The notes under the pieces were generated by a model that saw only the letters and a program-made list of their open reading frames with translations, ran no database searches and was not told where the DNA came from. Below, in pieces: positions 62,597-64,000 of a stretch of 64,000 nucleotides of DNA. This DNA is from JAVVEZ01 sp032250895 (GTDB lineage Bacteria > Pseudomonadota > Gammaproteobacteria > Pseudomonadales > Pseudohongiellaceae), in assembly GCA_032250895.1 (NCBI GenBank), contig JAVVEZ010000002.1, forward strand, positions 1 to 64,000, given 5' to 3'. Positions within the stretch are counted from its first letter, which is position 1. Each line of letters starts with the position of its first letter. Position numbers and translations under genes: made by a program.

Positions 62597-63577
62597 TTAA
62601 AGCGATACCAGCCTGAATTCGAGAATATAGCGCCCATCCCCAGACGACAGGATGGTCAACACGCCCCGCAATTCCGTGTCGTCTTCCGTACTGCGTGCCC
62701 AGACGCCGCCAGCCGTCACGGCGTTGCGCCAACCATCCTGCTGCGACCATTCCTGCGCAGTGAGTTGTGCCTCGAAGTGGGCATAGACCCGTTCGGCTTC
62801 CCAGTCGATAGCGAGGCCGGTGCGCGTGCGCGTCTCGTTTCGCCCCAAGGTGGAGATGCCGCCCGTGGGACCGGCGTGGCGGCCGCCGAAATCAGCCTCC
62901 CGGGGCAGCTCCAGGCGGGGCATGAGCTCGGCCAGTCCGTTGCCCTGAATGCGCCTGGTGACGGTGGTCTGGAGCCGCGCCTCGGCCTGTTCCTGGCAGG
63001 TTTGGAAGGAGCCGCTGACAGGAGAGAGACTCCGGCGCAGGGTCACAAGATTCCCGCCGCCGCTGTCCTGGAACGTCATCTGCAGGTTGTCGTGTTCGTC
63101 ATGGCAGAACTGTTCGGGAAATGGCGGTAAGGTCTGTCCAGGAGGATCGAGAAAGCCGGCTTGGGCTTGTGTCGGAGGGACCGACAGATGTACCCAGCCC
63201 TCTTGCCCCAGGGCGGCTTCCATCGCCGCGACCGCCGCGCCCTCGCCGAGATCCGTTTCGAGGTACAGCCTTTGACGGAAGGGCTGATTCGCCGCGCCCA
63301 CCGCGCCCAGCACCCTGAAACCTGCAGGCGCCGAGTTCACGGGGAAGTCTTCCGGAATATCCCGGTAGATTCCGCCTTCCTCGCCCGGCGCGAAGCCCAG
63401 CATGAGCCTTACCAGATCGATCGGAACAACATCCTCGAATTCGCTCGCCGCAGGTACGAATGGAGCGGTCATGAGGGCGGCCAGCCCCAATATTGCACCA
63501 GCGACGCGACGGCTCCAGGGCACTGTCCACGCCAGTCCACGGACCCGCATTGTTTTCAGCGCTTTTTTCATGTTCAT
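62597..63577 (-). CDS. secreted protein, tandem paralogue B
   Basis: 326 residues; membrane-directing segment VAGAILGLAALMTAPFVPAA after a basic start. Ordered blocks shared with A: PIDLVRLMLGF, IPEDFPVNSAPAGFRVLGAV, GQEGWVHLSVPP, QFCHDEHDNLQMTF, a TCQEQ segment, LAELMPRLELPREA, RNETRTRTGLAI, RVYAHFEAQLTAQEWSQQDG, WARSTEDDTELRGVLTI and YILEFRLVSL. Unknown function; same strand and spacing suggest one transcript with A and C. Confidence 0.7.
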   Translation of the reverse strand: MNMKKALKTMRVRGLAWTVPWSRRVAGAILGLAALMTAPFVPAASEFEDVVPIDLVRLMLGFAPGEEGGIYRDIPEDFPVNSAPAGFRVLGAVGAANQPFRQRLYLETDLGEGAAVAAMEAALGQEGWVHLSVPPTQAQAGFLDPPGQTLPPFPEQFCHDEHDNLQMTFQDSGGGNLVTLRRSLSPVSGSFQTCQEQAEARLQTTVTRRIQGNGLAELMPRLELPREADFGGRHAGPTGGISTLGRNETRTRTGLAIDWEAERVYAHFEAQLTAQEWSQQDGWRNAVTAGGVWARSTEDDTELRGVLTILSSGDGRYILEFRLVSL

Positions 63578-63685
63578 GTGCTTTCTCCCTTTGATGTTTT
63601 CCCTGTCGCCGTGGCTCCTCGATCCCCGGCCAGGCAGCCAGGGTTCACATTGCTCCCTGCCTCTCGGAGAAGAAACCGTCAGGCA

Positions 63686-64000
63686 TCATTCCAGTGCTTG
63701 CACGATGAGTTTGACAGAGAGAATGTCCTGCTCCTCCCCGGTTCTCCCCCTGAGCCCTATGACGTCATTCAGGTTTCCCCGGGTGATCAGCAGGGTGGTC
63801 ATGAGTCTGTCGCCATTTTCCACGCTACGTGTCCAGTTGCCGCCCGCGGTCATCTCACCGGTCCATTCGGCGTCCGCTTCCCAGTCCTGCTCGCGCATCT
63901 GCCCGGCGTAATGGGCCAGGAGTTCGCCAGGAGAAAGCCCCCCGCCAAACACCATACCTCCTGTCTCATGACGGTTTCCTCCGGAACTGACGAAACCGAG
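63686..64000 (-). CDS. secreted protein, tandem paralogue C (C-terminal part, continues past window end)
   Basis: The frame is open from base 64000 to TGA 63686, 104 residues. GGNRHETGGMVFGGGLSPGE, LLAHYAGQMREQDWEADAEW, GNWTRSVENGDRLMTTLLIT matches the C-terminal blocks of A and B (GN-E-R, H..AQ...Q.W, W.R......R....L). 108 bp upstream of B. The N-terminal two thirds are outside. Confidence 0.7.
   Translation of the reverse strand, partial: LGFVSSGGNRHETGGMVFGGGLSPGELLAHYAGQMREQDWEADAEWTGEMTAGGNWTRSVENGDRLMTTLLITRGNLNDVIGLRGRTGEEQDILSVKLIVQALE

Noticed and set aside
1..64000. tRNA, rRNA or CRISPR array
   Set aside because: I looked for T-loop-like GGTTCGAATCC patterns and for regularly spaced repeats with unique spacers and found none. 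A covariance search could not be run.

Overview
The window reads as a chromosome segment of an aerobic, Gram-negative gammaproteobacterium. Supporting signs are TonB-dependent receptors, a GAF-type PtsP (enzyme I-Ntr), a biosynthetic SpeA arginine decarboxylase, class II fumarase, an RND efflux system with a DUF3240 partner, and RAYT transposases with GGGGTCAGA-type ends. Most of it is GC-rich by eye. A short AT-rich island lies near 20.5-21.7 kb. I saw no tRNA, rRNA or CRISPR array. No species can be named from sequence alone.

Layout. 1-5.9 kb: the tail of a methyltransferase, a secreted esterase, a secreted seven-repeat protein, an SRPBCC protein and glycerol kinase. 5.9-8.4 kb: a complete RAYT mobile unit, which appears to supply the start codon of glpK, then a Fic protein behind three 24-bp direct repeats. 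8.6-14.6 kb: a SWIM/SNF2 helicase, a DUF3142-like lipoprotein and a large exported protein whose end is overwritten by a decayed second RAYT copy. 14.9-19.9 kb: a serine hydrolase, an orphan sulfate-binding protein, ParDE, and a TonB receptor broken by a deletion/frameshift. The receptor and the sulfate-binding gene share a 28-bp upstream element. 19.9-25.1 kb: repeat-rich accessory DNA (a pair of inverted 150-bp repeats, a foldback MITE, small AT-rich genes) around a metallo-beta-lactamase-fold lipoprotein and DoxX.

25.1-31.7 kb, minus strand: a tightly packed operon of a FN3-like membrane protein, an SSS transporter, a 40-residue membrane microprotein, an ATCase-like carbamoyltransferase that lacks the aspartate-binding arginine, an asparagine synthetase and an M20 carbamoyl-amidohydrolase. 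I consider this the best candidate for an undescribed pathway. Divergent from it, 32.0-39.2 kb encodes a complete S-adenosylmethionine-independent spermidine route: SpeA (arginine to agmatine), SpeB (agmatine to putrescine), carboxy(nor)spermidine synthase and its decarboxylase. The operon runs by overlap into a NarL-type two-component system.

39.4-51.6 kb: a TonB receptor, an EAL-like/HDOD signalling protein, a secreted protein, PtsP with FumC, a TPR protein, and a gallate-type dioxygenase with PAP2 and NTF2-like partners. 51.7-59.7 kb: an OmpR-type sensor/regulator pair divergent from a TolC/adaptor/CusA-CzcA metal efflux operon, with candidate regulator sites between. 59.7-64.0 kb: remains of a possible CHAT-type gene, an ECF sigma factor with a putative anti-sigma protein, and a tandem family of at least three related secreted proteins that runs off the window end.
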